A stretch of 48,076 bases of DNA from contig LWDN01000010.1 of assembly GCA_002083515.1 (NCBI GenBank), positions 1 to 48,076 on the forward strand, read 5' to 3'. Below are positions 38,050 to 46,400 of the stretch, piece after piece. A model generated the notes under the pieces. The model saw only the letters and a program-made list of their open reading frames with translations. It ran no database searches and had not been told where the DNA came from. The position numbers and the translations under genes were made by a program. Position 1 is the first letter of the stretch; each line of letters starts with the position of its first letter. This stretch comes from Proteobacteria bacterium HN_bin10 (GTDB lineage Bacteria > Pseudomonadota > Alphaproteobacteria > Caulobacterales > Aquidulcibacteraceae).

Positions 38050-39978
38050 ATGCGGCGCGTGACAACCTTGATCGGCGCGGGATTGCTGTGGGCGGTTCAA
38101 GCACTGGGGGCCTGGGCGCAAACCGAGACGCCGCCGCCTTCGGCTCTGGATCGGGCGCGGGTGGAGGCCTTCATGAGCGGCGCGGTGCGCGAGGCCCTGC
38201 TCGATGACCGCATTGTCGGCGCCTCCGCTTCGGTTGTCGACTTGAACGGGCTGGTGATGGCGCGCGGTTACGGCCGCGCCGGCGCCGATCGCGCCGCCGA
38301 TGCGGACACGATGTTCCGCATCGGCTCGATCTCAAAGACCTTCACTTGGATCGCGATCATGCAATTGGTCGAGGCGGGAGAATTGACGCTCGACGACCCC
38401 GTCAACGCGCATTTGCCCGAGGCGTTGCAAATTCCGGACGAAGGCTTCGACCAGCCCATTCTGATCCGCCACTTGATGACGCATTCGGCCGGCTTCGAGG
38501 ACAGCGCCTTGGGGCATCTGTTCACCAACAGGCCCGAGCGAACGTCGTCCTTGCAGGATTATCTCGTGCGCTACCGCGTGCATCGCGTCAGACCGCCGGG
38601 CGCGCTTTCCGTGTACTCCAACTATGGCGCGGCGCTGGCCGGCGCGATCGTCGAGCACGAGAGCGACATGGATTGGCCGACCTATGCCGAGACGCGCATT
38701 CTACGCCCGCTCGGCATGGCGACGGCCACCTATCGCGAAATCTATTCGCCGGAGATTGCCGCGAGCAACGGATTGCCGGCGCCGGCAAGCGCCGATGCGG
38801 CGGCGCGCATTTCCGATGGCTTCCGCATGGAAGCGGGCCGCATGGCGCCGGCGCAGTTCGAATACATCATCCAGATCGGCCCAGCCGGCGGCATGTCAGC
38901 AAGCGCCGCCGAAATGGCGCGTTACATGCAGGCCCTGCTCGATCCAAAGATCATGGCGGCGGCGGGCGTGTTGCGCGAAGAGACGGCGCGCGCGCTGAAC
39001 ACCGTGATTTTCGTCAACGACGACCGCCTTGGGGCTTGGCGGCACGGTTTCATGAGTTTCGATCTCGGCGACGGTCGCTGGGCCTTTGGCCACGGCGGCG
39101 ACACCATCTATCAGCACTCGGAAATGCTGGTGAGCCGCGAGCTTGGCGTCGGCGTCTTCGTCACCATCAATTCGGCGGCGCAGACGCGCGCGCCGGCTTC
39201 GATCGCGGAGGCCTTCTTCGCCGAGTTCTTTCCCGCAGCCGCGCCGGCGCGTGCAGAAGTGCCGGCCACCGAGTCGGCGCAATACGCCGGAACCTATCTC
39301 GGCCTGCGCCGCCCCTTCGTGCACACCGAACGCGCTCTCTTCGGCATCATCGGCGGCATCGAAGTGGCGGCCGCGGAAGATGGCGACATCATCGTCTCCG
39401 GCGGCGGCGACGCGCGGCGCTTCTATCCGCTCGGCGACGGCCTCTATCGCAGCTTTGACGGCCAATCGCGCATCGCCTTCCGCAGCGTCGATGGCCAGAT
39501 GCGCCTGTTCGACGCTTACGGGCTCGGCCCCGCCGACCGCATCGGTTTCTTCAAGTCGGCGAGCTGGCTGGGCCTGATCGGCCTGCTCGGGTGGGTGCTG
39601 GCGCTGTGGGGCGTGATCGCGGGCATTCGCCGCGCGATCGCGCGCAAGGAGAGCTTGGGCGCGCTCAGCTTCGACGCGCTGTGCTTGGTTTGGCTGATAG
39701 CATTCGTGGTGCTGATCGCGGCGCTGGCGCCGTGGCTGGGACCGGACCAAGGCGCGGTGTTGTTCGACTATCCGGGGCAGCTTTTCCCGATCGCCTGCTG
39801 GCTGTTGGCGGCCGCGGCCGCAGCGACGCCCATCGCGCTATTGGCCGCGCTCACCATCGCCCGGCCGAAGGACTGGAGTTGGCTCAGATGGGTCCGCGCC
39901 GGCGCTTGCATCGCTGTGTTCGGCGCGCTGGCTGTCACCTTGTGGGATTGGGGTTTGCTGGGCTTCAGCGGCTTCTGA
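38050..39978 (+). CDS. Serine beta-lactamase-like hydrolase with C-terminal membrane domain
   Basis: 642 residues. A signal peptide (about residues 1-23) is followed by a class-C beta-lactamase / penicillin-binding-protein fold: SxxK is Ser93-Ile-Ser-Lys96, the second motif is YSNYG, and the third is GHGGD (H-x-G). The region after about 400 is a short beta-rich domain, then about four membrane spans (LGLIGLLGWVLALWGVIAG, LCLVWLIAFVVLIAAL and so on). This layout fits peptidase-like membrane-bound homologues rather than true lactamases. GGGGGAATCC precedes ATG 38050. Whether it acts on peptidoglycan, esters or D-amino peptides cannot be told. Confidence 0.9.
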   Translation: MRRVTTLIGAGLLWAVQALGAWAQTETPPPSALDRARVEAFMSGAVREALLDDRIVGASASVVDLNGLVMARGYGRAGADRAADADTMFRIGSISKTFTWIAIMQLVEAGELTLDDPVNAHLPEALQIPDEGFDQPILIRHLMTHSAGFEDSALGHLFTNRPERTSSLQDYLVRYRVHRVRPPGALSVYSNYGAALAGAIVEHESDMDWPTYAETRILRPLGMATATYREIYSPEIAASNGLPAPASADAAARISDGFRMEAGRMAPAQFEYIIQIGPAGGMSASAAEMARYMQALLDPKIMAAAGVLREETARALNTVIFVNDDRLGAWRHGFMSFDLGDGRWAFGHGGDTIYQHSEMLVSRELGVGVFVTINSAAQTRAPASIAEAFFAEFFPAAAPARAEVPATESAQYAGTYLGLRRPFVHTERALFGIIGGIEVAAAEDGDIIVSGGGDARRFYPLGDGLYRSFDGQSRIAFRSVDGQMRLFDAYGLGPADRIGFFKSASWLGLIGLLGWVLALWGVIAGIRRAIARKESLGALSFDALCLVWLIAFVVLIAALAPWLGPDQGAVLFDYPGQLFPIACWLLAAAAAATPIALLAALTIARPKDWSWLRWVRAGACIAVFGALAVTLWDWGLLGFSGF

Positions 39979-40009
39979 CTTGATCGCCACCATCGGCGCC
40001 CATATCCCC

Positions 40010-40027
40010 TGAGGAACAGATTCCTCA
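40010..40027 (+). promoter_or_regulatory. Short hairpin upstream of fumC
   Basis: TGAGGAA-CAGA-TTCCTCA is a perfect 7-base inverted repeat with a 4-base loop, ending 13 bases before the fumC ATG. AAGGCGG lies between it and the start. It could affect translation initiation. Nothing ties it to a known regulator. Confidence 0.4.
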
Positions 40028-40040
40028 AGGCGGCACACCC

Positions 40041-41426
40041 ATGGCGACGCGCACGGAAACCGACACCTTTGGCCCGATCCAGGTCGAGGCCGACAAATAT
40101 TGGGGCGCGCAGGCGCAACGCTCGCTGCAGAACTTCAAAATCGGCGAAGAAAAAATGCCGGCGCCGATCGTGCGTGCGCTCGGCATCGTCAAGCGCGCCG
40201 CCGCCGAAGCCAATATGGATCTGGGCGTTCTGAAGCGGGACGTAGGCGAAACCATCGTCAAGGCGGCGCAGGAAGTTATCGAAGGCAAGCTCAACGCACA
40301 CTTCCCGCTGGCGGTGTGGCAGACCGGCTCCGGCACGCAATCGAACATGAACGCCAACGAAGTGATCTCGAACCGCGCCATCGAGATGCTGGGCGGCGAG
40401 ATGGGTTCGAAGAAGCCCGTGCATCCCAACGACCACGTCAACATGAGTCAGTCGTCGAACGACACGTTCCCGACCGCCATGCACATCGCCTGCGCCGAGG
40501 AGATCGAGCATCGGTTGCTGCCTGCCCTGGGCAAACTGCGCAATGCGCTGAACGACAAGGCGCAGGCATGGAAGGACATCATCAAGATCGGCCGCACCCA
40601 CACCCAGGACGCAACGCCGATCACGCTCGGTCAGGAATTCTCCGGCTACGCCACCCAGGTCGAGAACGGCATTGCCCGCATCCAGCAATCGATGCCGATG
40701 CTTATGCAATTGGCGCAGGGCGGCACGGCGGTCGGCACCGGTCTCAACGCGCCGGTTGGCTTTGCCGAGAAGGTGGCCGAGCGCATCGCCGCCATCACGC
40801 AGATGAAGTTCACCTCGGCGCCGAACAAATTCGAGGCTCTGGCGGCTCACGACGCGATGGTGTTCAGCCACGGCGCCATCAACACGGTGGCGGCGTCGCT
40901 GTTCAAGATCGCCAACGACATCCGTTTCCTGGGCAGCGGGCCGCGCTCGGGCCTGGGCGAGCTGATGCTGCCGGAAAACGAGCCCGGCTCTTCGATCATG
41001 CCGGGCAAGGTCAACCCGACCCAATGCGAAGCGCTGACGCAAGTCTGCGTGCAGGTGTTCGGCAATCACGCGGCGATCACGTTTGCCGGCGCCAGCGGCC
41101 ATTTCGAGCTGAACGTGTTCAACCCGGTGATGGCGTACAACTTCCTGCAGAGCGTGCGGCTGCTGGCGGACGCTGCGGTGAGCTTCACCGACAATTGCGT
41201 CGTCGGCATCGAACCCAGGCTCGACAACATCAAGGCCGGGCTCGAGCGCTCGCTGATGCTGGTGACGGCTTTGGCGCCCAAGTATGGCTACGACCGCGCC
41301 GCCAAGATCGCCAAGACCGCGCACAAGAACGGCACGACTTTGCGCGAGGAAGCGCTCAAAGACGGCATTCCGGCTGACGATTTCGACGCCATCGTGCGGC
41401 CCGAAAAGATGATTGGACCGGGTTAG
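40041..41426 (+). CDS. fumC: Fumarate hydratase class II
   Basis: Converts fumarate to malate in the TCA cycle without an iron-sulfur cluster; a homotetramer. 461 residues, standard length. The superfamily signature GSSIMPGKVNPTQCE is present with its catalytic Ser. The other conserved parts are the QTGSGTQSNMNANEV block, SSNDTFPTAMH, and GRTHTQDATPITLGQE. The C-terminal domain ends FDAIVRPEKMIGPG. ATG 40041. No neighbouring TCA genes are seen. Confidence 0.98.
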   Translation: MATRTETDTFGPIQVEADKYWGAQAQRSLQNFKIGEEKMPAPIVRALGIVKRAAAEANMDLGVLKRDVGETIVKAAQEVIEGKLNAHFPLAVWQTGSGTQSNMNANEVISNRAIEMLGGEMGSKKPVHPNDHVNMSQSSNDTFPTAMHIACAEEIEHRLLPALGKLRNALNDKAQAWKDIIKIGRTHTQDATPITLGQEFSGYATQVENGIARIQQSMPMLMQLAQGGTAVGTGLNAPVGFAEKVAERIAAITQMKFTSAPNKFEALAAHDAMVFSHGAINTVAASLFKIANDIRFLGSGPRSGLGELMLPENEPGSSIMPGKVNPTQCEALTQVCVQVFGNHAAITFAGASGHFELNVFNPVMAYNFLQSVRLLADAAVSFTDNCVVGIEPRLDNIKAGLERSLMLVTALAPKYGYDRAAKIAKTAHKNGTTLREEALKDGIPADDFDAIVRPEKMIGPG

Positions 41427-41503
41427 GCTTACTATCCCGTCACAGACCGCCAAGGGCCCGCAAATCGGTTGCATCGAGCCGGTAGCGGCCTACATCATGG
41501 GGC

Positions 41504-41689
41504 ATGGCCGAGATCGTGAACCTGAAGCGGGCGCGCAAGCTCAAGGCGCGCGCCCAAGCCGAGGCGGAGGCCGCCGCCAACCGCGCCGCGCACGGGCGCA
41601 CCAACAGCGAGCGGACCCAGACCAAGGCCGAACAGAAGGCCGCCGCGCGCAAGCTCGACGGACACAAGATTGGCGACGATGATGACTGA
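41504..41689 (+). CDS. DUF4169 family protein
   Basis: 61 residues, small and highly charged. The opening MAEIVNLKRARKLKARAQAE, the following AAANRAAHGRT and the end KAAARKLDGHKIGDDDD match the DUF4169 pattern seen in many alphaproteobacteria. It looks mostly helical. Function unknown. Its last 8 bases overlap the start of the RHH gene, and the two are regularly found together. Confidence 0.85.
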   Translation: MAEIVNLKRARKLKARAQAEAEAAANRAAHGRTNSERTQTKAEQKAAARKLDGHKIGDDDD

Positions 41690-41915
41690 CACCAGAGGTG
41701 CGCTGCAGAAACGTTCGATGCGGATTGCCGGCCATCGCACGTCGCTGGCGTTAGAGGCTGAATTCTGGGCCGCGCTCGAACGCATCGCGCGTGACCGATC
41801 GATGACGCTGCCGGTGCTGATCGCCTCGATCGACGAGCGCCGCAGCAAGGAGGCGCCGGAAGCCTCGCTAGCGTCCGCTGTCCGCGTCTTCGTGCTGGAG
41901 AACCGGCTGAACTAG
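41682..41915 (+). CDS. Ribbon-helix-helix (RHH_4-like) protein
   Basis: About 77 residues. MRIAGHRTSLALEAEFWAALERIARDRSMTLPVLI has the strand-helix-helix pattern of the ribbon-helix-helix family; the strand carries basic residues for DNA. The ATG at 41682 (MTDTRGALQKRS) lies inside the DUF4169 stop region; ATG 41679 is possible too. It is probably a DNA-binding or regulatory protein, but no target site is visible. Its TAG stop shares the palindrome CTAG with the stop of the convergent TIR gene. Confidence 0.83.
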   Translation: MTDTRGALQKRSMRIAGHRTSLALEAEFWAALERIARDRSMTLPVLIASIDERRSKEAPEASLASAVRVFVLENRLN

Positions 41916-42940
41916 AACTGGCGCGGACGCGCGTAGAGCGCGACGGCGTAATAACAGGGCGCAACCGTGCACGCATACATGTGCACCTGCACCGTGAACA
42001 TGCCGCTCGTCGTCGGGATCACACCGACATTCGGCCGGCTGCTGGTGGCGGTGTCTTCGATAATCAGCCCGCCATTGCCGTCGAACAGACGCAGATCGAG
42101 ATCGCTGCAATCGCGATCGCACACGCCGACGATCTGATACTCGTAACCCACCTGCATCTGCGTCGGCACGTCCCAGGTCTGCCCCGGCTGCAGCCCGCCG
42201 CTGAACGGCTGTCCCACTTGCTGATAGCCCTGTTGCGCCAGCGCGCCTTGCGCCTGCTGCAATTGCGCGACGATGATCTGCTGCGGGTTCTGGTCGCCGA
42301 CCGGTTGTTGCGGCTGGTTCATGACCGGCTGTTGCATCGCCGGATCTGTCGCCGCGATTTGCGTCGGCTGTGACGGCATCATCGAACCGATGATGCCCAG
42401 CACGACGATGGTGCCCACCACCGCGCCCGCCACCCAAACCCAAACCGGGACTCCGGATTTGGCGCCGGCCGCAGAACTCGGCTCGACGCGCGGCGGGGCC
42501 GCGGCCCGCGGCGGCGCGCTGAACACTGGCTGCGCGCCAGCCGGCCGCTCAGTCTTGGTGATGGTCATCACCGCATCGACGAAGCGGCGCCAATTCGCAT
42601 TGTCGCCTTCGCCGTTCCAGTTCGACAAATCAGCGGCCTGCACTTCGCCGAAACCGAACGGCGGCTGCGAGGCGTCAATCATCACCGGAATGAGCACGCC
42701 CTTGTCGCGGCCCATGCGCGCTTCCTCGCGCACCCATTGCGACTTGGTCGAATGCGCGCTCCACAAGACGATCAGCGCCTTGCACTGATTGAGCTTGCCC
42801 TCGATGTAATCGGCCCAGGTCGTGCCGGGCGGAATTTCGGTGTCCCAGAACACTTTCAGACCGGCGGCCTCGAGCCCGCGCGCCACCTGCTCGGCCCGCG
42901 CCGCATCTTCTCGCGAGTACGACAGAAAGACGTCGGCCAT
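41912..42940 (-). CDS. Membrane-anchored TIR-domain protein with extracytoplasmic PPC-like domain
   Basis: 342 residues. Residues 1-125 are a TIR domain: VFLSYSREDA, the alpha-helical LEAAGLKVFWDTE, and SQWVREEARMG, whose Glu73 (or 72) fits the catalytic Glu of TIR NADases. A Pro/Ala linker leads to one membrane span at about 164-186 (VPVWVWVAGAVVGTIVVLGI). A Gln-rich segment (190-245) with QQ repeats follows, then a domain at about 255-340 with GYEYQIVGVCDRDCSDLDLRLFDG and SGMFTVQVHMYAC, resembling PPC-like beta domains. Topology: TIR inside, sensor outside. ATG 42940. Enzyme activity is inferred. Confidence 0.87.
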   Translation of the reverse strand: MADVFLSYSREDAARAEQVARGLEAAGLKVFWDTEIPPGTTWADYIEGKLNQCKALIVLWSAHSTKSQWVREEARMGRDKGVLIPVMIDASQPPFGFGEVQAADLSNWNGEGDNANWRRFVDAVMTITKTERPAGAQPVFSAPPRAAAPPRVEPSSAAGAKSGVPVWVWVAGAVVGTIVVLGIIGSMMPSQPTQIAATDPAMQQPVMNQPQQPVGDQNPQQIIVAQLQQAQGALAQQGYQQVGQPFSGGLQPGQTWDVPTQMQVGYEYQIVGVCDRDCSDLDLRLFDGNGGLIIEDTATSSRPNVGVIPTTSGMFTVQVHMYACTVAPCYYAVALYARPRQF

Positions 42941-43030
42941 GGGCTCCGCTCCAGCTCTGGAATCTGGGCGAAGCTAGCAGCGGGACCGGGTGTGGGCGAG
43001 AGGTTCGGATGCAGTATTCCCGGCGGCAAT

Positions 43031-43501
43031 TCAGACCGCCTGCGCAGCGAACGCGGCGTAAGCCTGCTCGAACACGCCGGTCCACCCCACGTTGTAGCCC
43101 TCACGCATGCGAACGCCGTCCTCCATGCGCTCCCAACCGCTGTGGATGAGCGTGATCCGGCACGCGCCGTCGCCGATGGGCTCGAACGTCACCTCGACCT
43201 CGCCGGACTTCTCCCGAGCCCGGCCGAGTTGCCAAGTCATGGCGAAACGCCGGCCGGGCTCGTACGCCAGCACATCGCCCCAGTGAAATTCGCGGCCGTC
43301 CGCGCCGCGCTCGGTCACGCGCCCGCCCACGTGCGCATCCACCGCGACCGCCACGGCCTTGGTCCCGTTTTCGGGCGATAGCGCATGCGTGCCCAGCGGC
43401 CACCATTTGTCCATTTCATGCACAAACAGCCGGAACGCATCGGCAGCCGACCGGCGAACCTCGATCGTCTTCACCACCGGCGCTATTTCGATGACGCTCA
43501 T
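43031..43501 (-). CDS. AHSA1/SRPBCC-domain protein
   Basis: 156 residues in the START/Bet v1-like fold of the Aha1 C-terminal family. VVKTIEVRRSAADAFRLFVHEMDKWWPLG starts it; REFHWGDVLAYEPGRRFAMTW and GEVEVTFEPIGDGACRITLIHSGWE make the central sheet, and the C-terminal helix is EGYNVGWTGVFEQAYAAFAA. This family often binds hydrophobic ligands and is often paired with an ArsR regulator. The ATG at 43501 overlaps the ArsR stop as ATGA, so the two are co-translated. No ligand is known. Confidence 0.87.
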   Translation of the reverse strand: MSVIEIAPVVKTIEVRRSAADAFRLFVHEMDKWWPLGTHALSPENGTKAVAVAVDAHVGGRVTERGADGREFHWGDVLAYEPGRRFAMTWQLGRAREKSGEVEVTFEPIGDGACRITLIHSGWERMEDGVRMREGYNVGWTGVFEQAYAAFAAQAV

Positions 43502-43800
43502 GTGTCCCTCTCCGCATGATCCTTGAAGCGCGTGAGCGCATCGTCCCAGAAGCTGTCCAACCAATCGCGCAAGTCGCGCAGGCCTTCCGCATGGATGCGA
43601 TAGATGCGCGCCGTGCCGCGCGGCTCGTCGACGACGAGCCCGGCCTCTTTCAAAACCTTGAGATGTTGCGACACCGCGGGCCGGCTGACCGGCAAGCCCG
43701 AGGCGATCTCAGCGACGCCCATTGGCCCCGTCCGCAGCCGCTCGAACACCGCCCGGCGGGTCGGATCGGAGAGCGAACTCAACGCCAATTCGTAAGCCAT
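43498..43800 (-). CDS. ArsR-family transcriptional regulator
   Basis: About 100 residues. The winged helix is MAYELALSSLSDPTRRAVFERLRTGP, VAEIASGLPVSRPAVSQHLKVLKEAGLVVDE, PRGTARIYRI. No Cys-rich metal site (CxC) is visible, so it is probably not a metal sensor but of the kind paired with AHSA1 proteins. The start is ATG 43800, or GTG 43803. A palindrome (43802-43814) covers its start region and lies 67 bases from the divergent helicase start at 43881. It overlaps the AHSA1 gene by 4 bases. Confidence 0.92.
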   Translation of the reverse strand: MAYELALSSLSDPTRRAVFERLRTGPMGVAEIASGLPVSRPAVSQHLKVLKEAGLVVDEPRGTARIYRIHAEGLRDLRDWLDSFWDDALTRFKDHAERDT

Positions 43801-43801
43801 C

Positions 43802-43814
43802 ACTAACGGTTAGT
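43802..43814. promoter_or_regulatory. Probable ArsR operator
   Basis: ACTAAC-G-GTTAGT is a perfect 6-base inverted repeat around one base, beside the arsR start and just before TATAC. Placement suggests autorepression. It also lies upstream of the helicase gene and could affect it. Confidence 0.6.
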
Positions 43815-43880
43815 ATACACTTACTCATGAGTCAAGCGCCATTGTGCGTTCCTGTTTCGTGCGCGGACGAAGCAGCTAGT

Positions 43881-46382
43881 ATGGTCTCCACCGTGTCCGA
43901 CGACTCCTTGCCCATCTCCCAGCGCGCCGCCGCGACCGCGCCCTACCTCGCCTCGCTCAATCCCGAGCAACGCGCGGCGGTGGAGGCGCTCGACGGGCCG
44001 GTGCTGGTGCTGGCCGGCGCCGGCACCGGCAAGACGCGTGTGTTGACGACGCGGCTTGCGCACTTGCTGACGACGGGCCGCGCAAAGCCGTGGTCGGTGC
44101 TGGCCGTCACCTTCACCAACAAAGCCGCGCGCGAAATGCGCGAGCGTGTTGAGAAATTGCTCGGCCCCGGCGGCGGCGGCTTGCCCTGGCTCGGCACCTT
44201 CCACTCTATCAGCGCGCGCATGCTGCGCACGCATGCCGAACTCGTCGGCCTCAAAAACAACTTCACCATCCTCGACACCGACGATCAGATTCGATTGCTC
44301 AAGCAGATCATCGACGCCGAAGGCATCGACGAAAAACGCTGGCCGGGACGCCAACTCGCGGGCGTGATCGACGGATGGAAGAACAAGGCGCTGACGCCGG
44401 AGAAAGTTCCGAAGAACGAGGCGTTTCAATTCGCCGACGGCGCCGGCGTCAAGCTCTACGCCATCTATCAGGCGCGGCTGAAAATCCTGAACGCGTGCGA
44501 TTTCGGCGATCTGCTGATGCACATGATCGATATCTTCCAGCGCCATCCCGACGTGCTGGAGACGTATCATCGCAAATTGAGCCACCTGATGGTGGACGAG
44601 TATCAGGACACCAACGTCGCGCAATATTTGTGGCTCAGGCTGCTGGCGCAGGCGCGCAAGAATTTGTGCGTGGTCGGCGACGACGATCAGTCGATCTATG
44701 GCTGGCGCGGCGCCGAGGTCGATAACATCCTGCGCTTCGAGCACGATTTCCCGGGCGCGCAAGTGATCCGGCTGGAGCGCAATTATCGCTCGACCGGGCA
44801 CATTCTCGCCGCCGCGTCGCATCTCATCGCCAACAATCGCTCGCGCCTCGGCAAGACGCTGTTCACCGACGACGATCTCGGCAATCGCGTGAAAGTGCGC
44901 GGCGTCTGGGACGGGGAAGCCGAAGCGCGGCTGATCGCGGACGACATAGAGGACTGGGTGCGCGGACAAATCCCCCTCTCCCTTGCGGAGAGGGGGCAAG
45001 GGGGTGAGGGGCGCGCAATCACGTCGGGCGCCGGCGTGACGGAACGCCCCTCCTCCCCACCCCCTCCTCCGCAAGGGAGGAGGGGCTATTCCGACATCGC
45101 CGTGCTCGTGCGCGCGGCGTGGCAGATGCGCGCGTTCGAAGAACGCTTCCTGATGCTGCGCATACCCTACAAGGTCATCGGCGGACCGCGCTTCTTCGAG
45201 CGCGCCGAAGTGCGCGACGTGCACGCCTATCTGCGGCTCATCCGCTCCGAGGACGACGACCTCGCCTTCGAACGCATCGTCAATCAGCCTAAGCGCGGCG
45301 TCGGCGAAGGCACGGTGCAGAAGCTGCACGCGCATGCGGGTAAGCCAGCGGTGCGCTTCGTCACCGACAACGGCCCCCTCTTCGATTCCATCACCGGCGA
45401 AGTCGTCACCGAGCAGCCGGAGGCGCCGGGCGGGGCCACGCGCTTCCGCACTCTGGTCGGCGCCGCGCGCGAGTTGATCCTGACCGACGACCTGCCGCTG
45501 AAGGCGCGCACGGCGCTGCGCTCGTTCCTGAACGATCTCGATCGCTGGCGCGAACAATCGCGAACCATCTCACACGTCGAGCTGGCCGAAATCGTGCTCG
45601 ACGAGAGCGGCTACACCGAGATGCTGCGCAACGACAAATCCCCGCAAGCGCAGACGCGGCTCGAGAACTTGAAAGAATTGGTCCAGTCGATGGGCCAATA
45701 CGACACGCTGGAAGCCTATCTCGAACATGTGGCCTTGGTGCTCGATATCGAGAGCGAGAGCGACGGCGAGAACGTGCAGCTTTCGACGCTGCACGCAGCC
45801 AAGGGTTTGGAATTTCCTCTGGTGTTCCTACCAGGGTGGGAGGAGCAGGTGTTTCCGTCGCAGCGCTCGATCGACGAGAGCGGTGAGAAGGGTTTGGAAG
45901 AGGAGCGCCGGCTTGCCTATGTCGGCATTACCCGCGCCCGCGAGAGCGCGCGCATCTCGTTTGCAGCGAACCGCCAGATCTACGGCCGCTGGCAGACAGT
46001 GCTGCCGTCGCGCTTCATCGACGAATTGCCGCCGGCCCATGTCGATGCGGTGAGCGAGACCGGCTATGGCATGCAGCCGCCGGGCGTGCGCGAAATGGCG
46101 GTGGAACCGTTCACGTCGAGCTATCAATCGCCGGGCTGGCGGCGCGCGCAGGAGCGCGGTTCGTTTCAGGGCAAACCACCGATGATCGAGGGCGAAGCGC
46201 GGCTTGTGGCGCGCAGCGGCGGCGAGGATTCAAGCTACAAACGCGGCGACCGCATTTTCCACCAGAAGTTCGGCTACGGCCGCGTCAGCGCCGTCGAGGG
46301 CAACAAGCTCACCGTGGCGTTCGAGAAAGCCGGCGAAAAGCGCGTGATCGACAGCTTTGTTGTACCGGCGAGCGCGGCTTAG
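43881..46382 (+). CDS. UvrD/PcrA-type ATP-dependent DNA helicase
   Basis: A superfamily 1 helicase acting in repair and removal of proteins from DNA. 833 residues from ATG 43881 (MVSTVSDDSLP); ATG 43827 would add 18 residues. Walker A AGAGTGKT is at residues 45-52, and the motif TFTNKAA, motif II MVDEYQDTN, QSIYGWRGAEV, STLHAAKGLEFPLVFLPG and EERRLAYVGITRARE are all present. A C-terminal Tudor-like RGDRIFHQKFGYGRVSAVEGNK follows. Residues about 365-402 (IPLSLAERGQGGEG...) come from an in-frame palindromic repeat in the region before SDIAVLVRAAWQMR. PcrA and UvrD cannot be told apart here. Confidence 0.94.
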   Translation: MVSTVSDDSLPISQRAAATAPYLASLNPEQRAAVEALDGPVLVLAGAGTGKTRVLTTRLAHLLTTGRAKPWSVLAVTFTNKAAREMRERVEKLLGPGGGGLPWLGTFHSISARMLRTHAELVGLKNNFTILDTDDQIRLLKQIIDAEGIDEKRWPGRQLAGVIDGWKNKALTPEKVPKNEAFQFADGAGVKLYAIYQARLKILNACDFGDLLMHMIDIFQRHPDVLETYHRKLSHLMVDEYQDTNVAQYLWLRLLAQARKNLCVVGDDDQSIYGWRGAEVDNILRFEHDFPGAQVIRLERNYRSTGHILAAASHLIANNRSRLGKTLFTDDDLGNRVKVRGVWDGEAEARLIADDIEDWVRGQIPLSLAERGQGGEGRAITSGAGVTERPSSPPPPPQGRRGYSDIAVLVRAAWQMRAFEERFLMLRIPYKVIGGPRFFERAEVRDVHAYLRLIRSEDDDLAFERIVNQPKRGVGEGTVQKLHAHAGKPAVRFVTDNGPLFDSITGEVVTEQPEAPGGATRFRTLVGAARELILTDDLPLKARTALRSFLNDLDRWREQSRTISHVELAEIVLDESGYTEMLRNDKSPQAQTRLENLKELVQSMGQYDTLEAYLEHVALVLDIESESDGENVQLSTLHAAKGLEFPLVFLPGWEEQVFPSQRSIDESGEKGLEEERRLAYVGITRARESARISFAANRQIYGRWQTVLPSRFIDELPPAHVDAVSETGYGMQPPGVREMAVEPFTSSYQSPGWRRAQERGSFQGKPPMIEGEARLVARSGGEDSSYKRGDRIFHQKFGYGRVSAVEGNKLTVAFEKAGEKRVIDSFVVPASAA
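44972..45085. repeat. R4-type palindromic element inserted in frame in the helicase gene
   Basis: The left hairpin CCCCCTCTCC-CTTGC-GGAGAGGGGG (44972-44996) and the right hairpin CCCCTCCTCC-GCAAG-GGAGGAGGGG (45061-45085) flank a short middle. Left and right also pair with one another. The length is 114 bases, exactly 38 codons, so the helicase frame is kept. The arms match the word pattern of R4 at 27013-27172. Confidence 0.88.
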
Positions 46383-46400
46383 TCAACGATCAAGTTCGAG

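Noticed and set aside
38050..39978. Serine hydrolase as an antibiotic-resistance beta-lactamase
   Set aside because: The motif layout and the added membrane domain fit esterase or peptidase-like homologues; the sequence gives no reason to claim resistance.
43827..43880. Earlier ATG (43827) as the helicase start
   Set aside because: It lies next to the ArsR operator, has no ribosome site, and adds residues (SQAPLCVPVSCADEAA) unlike helicase N-termini. It cannot be excluded.
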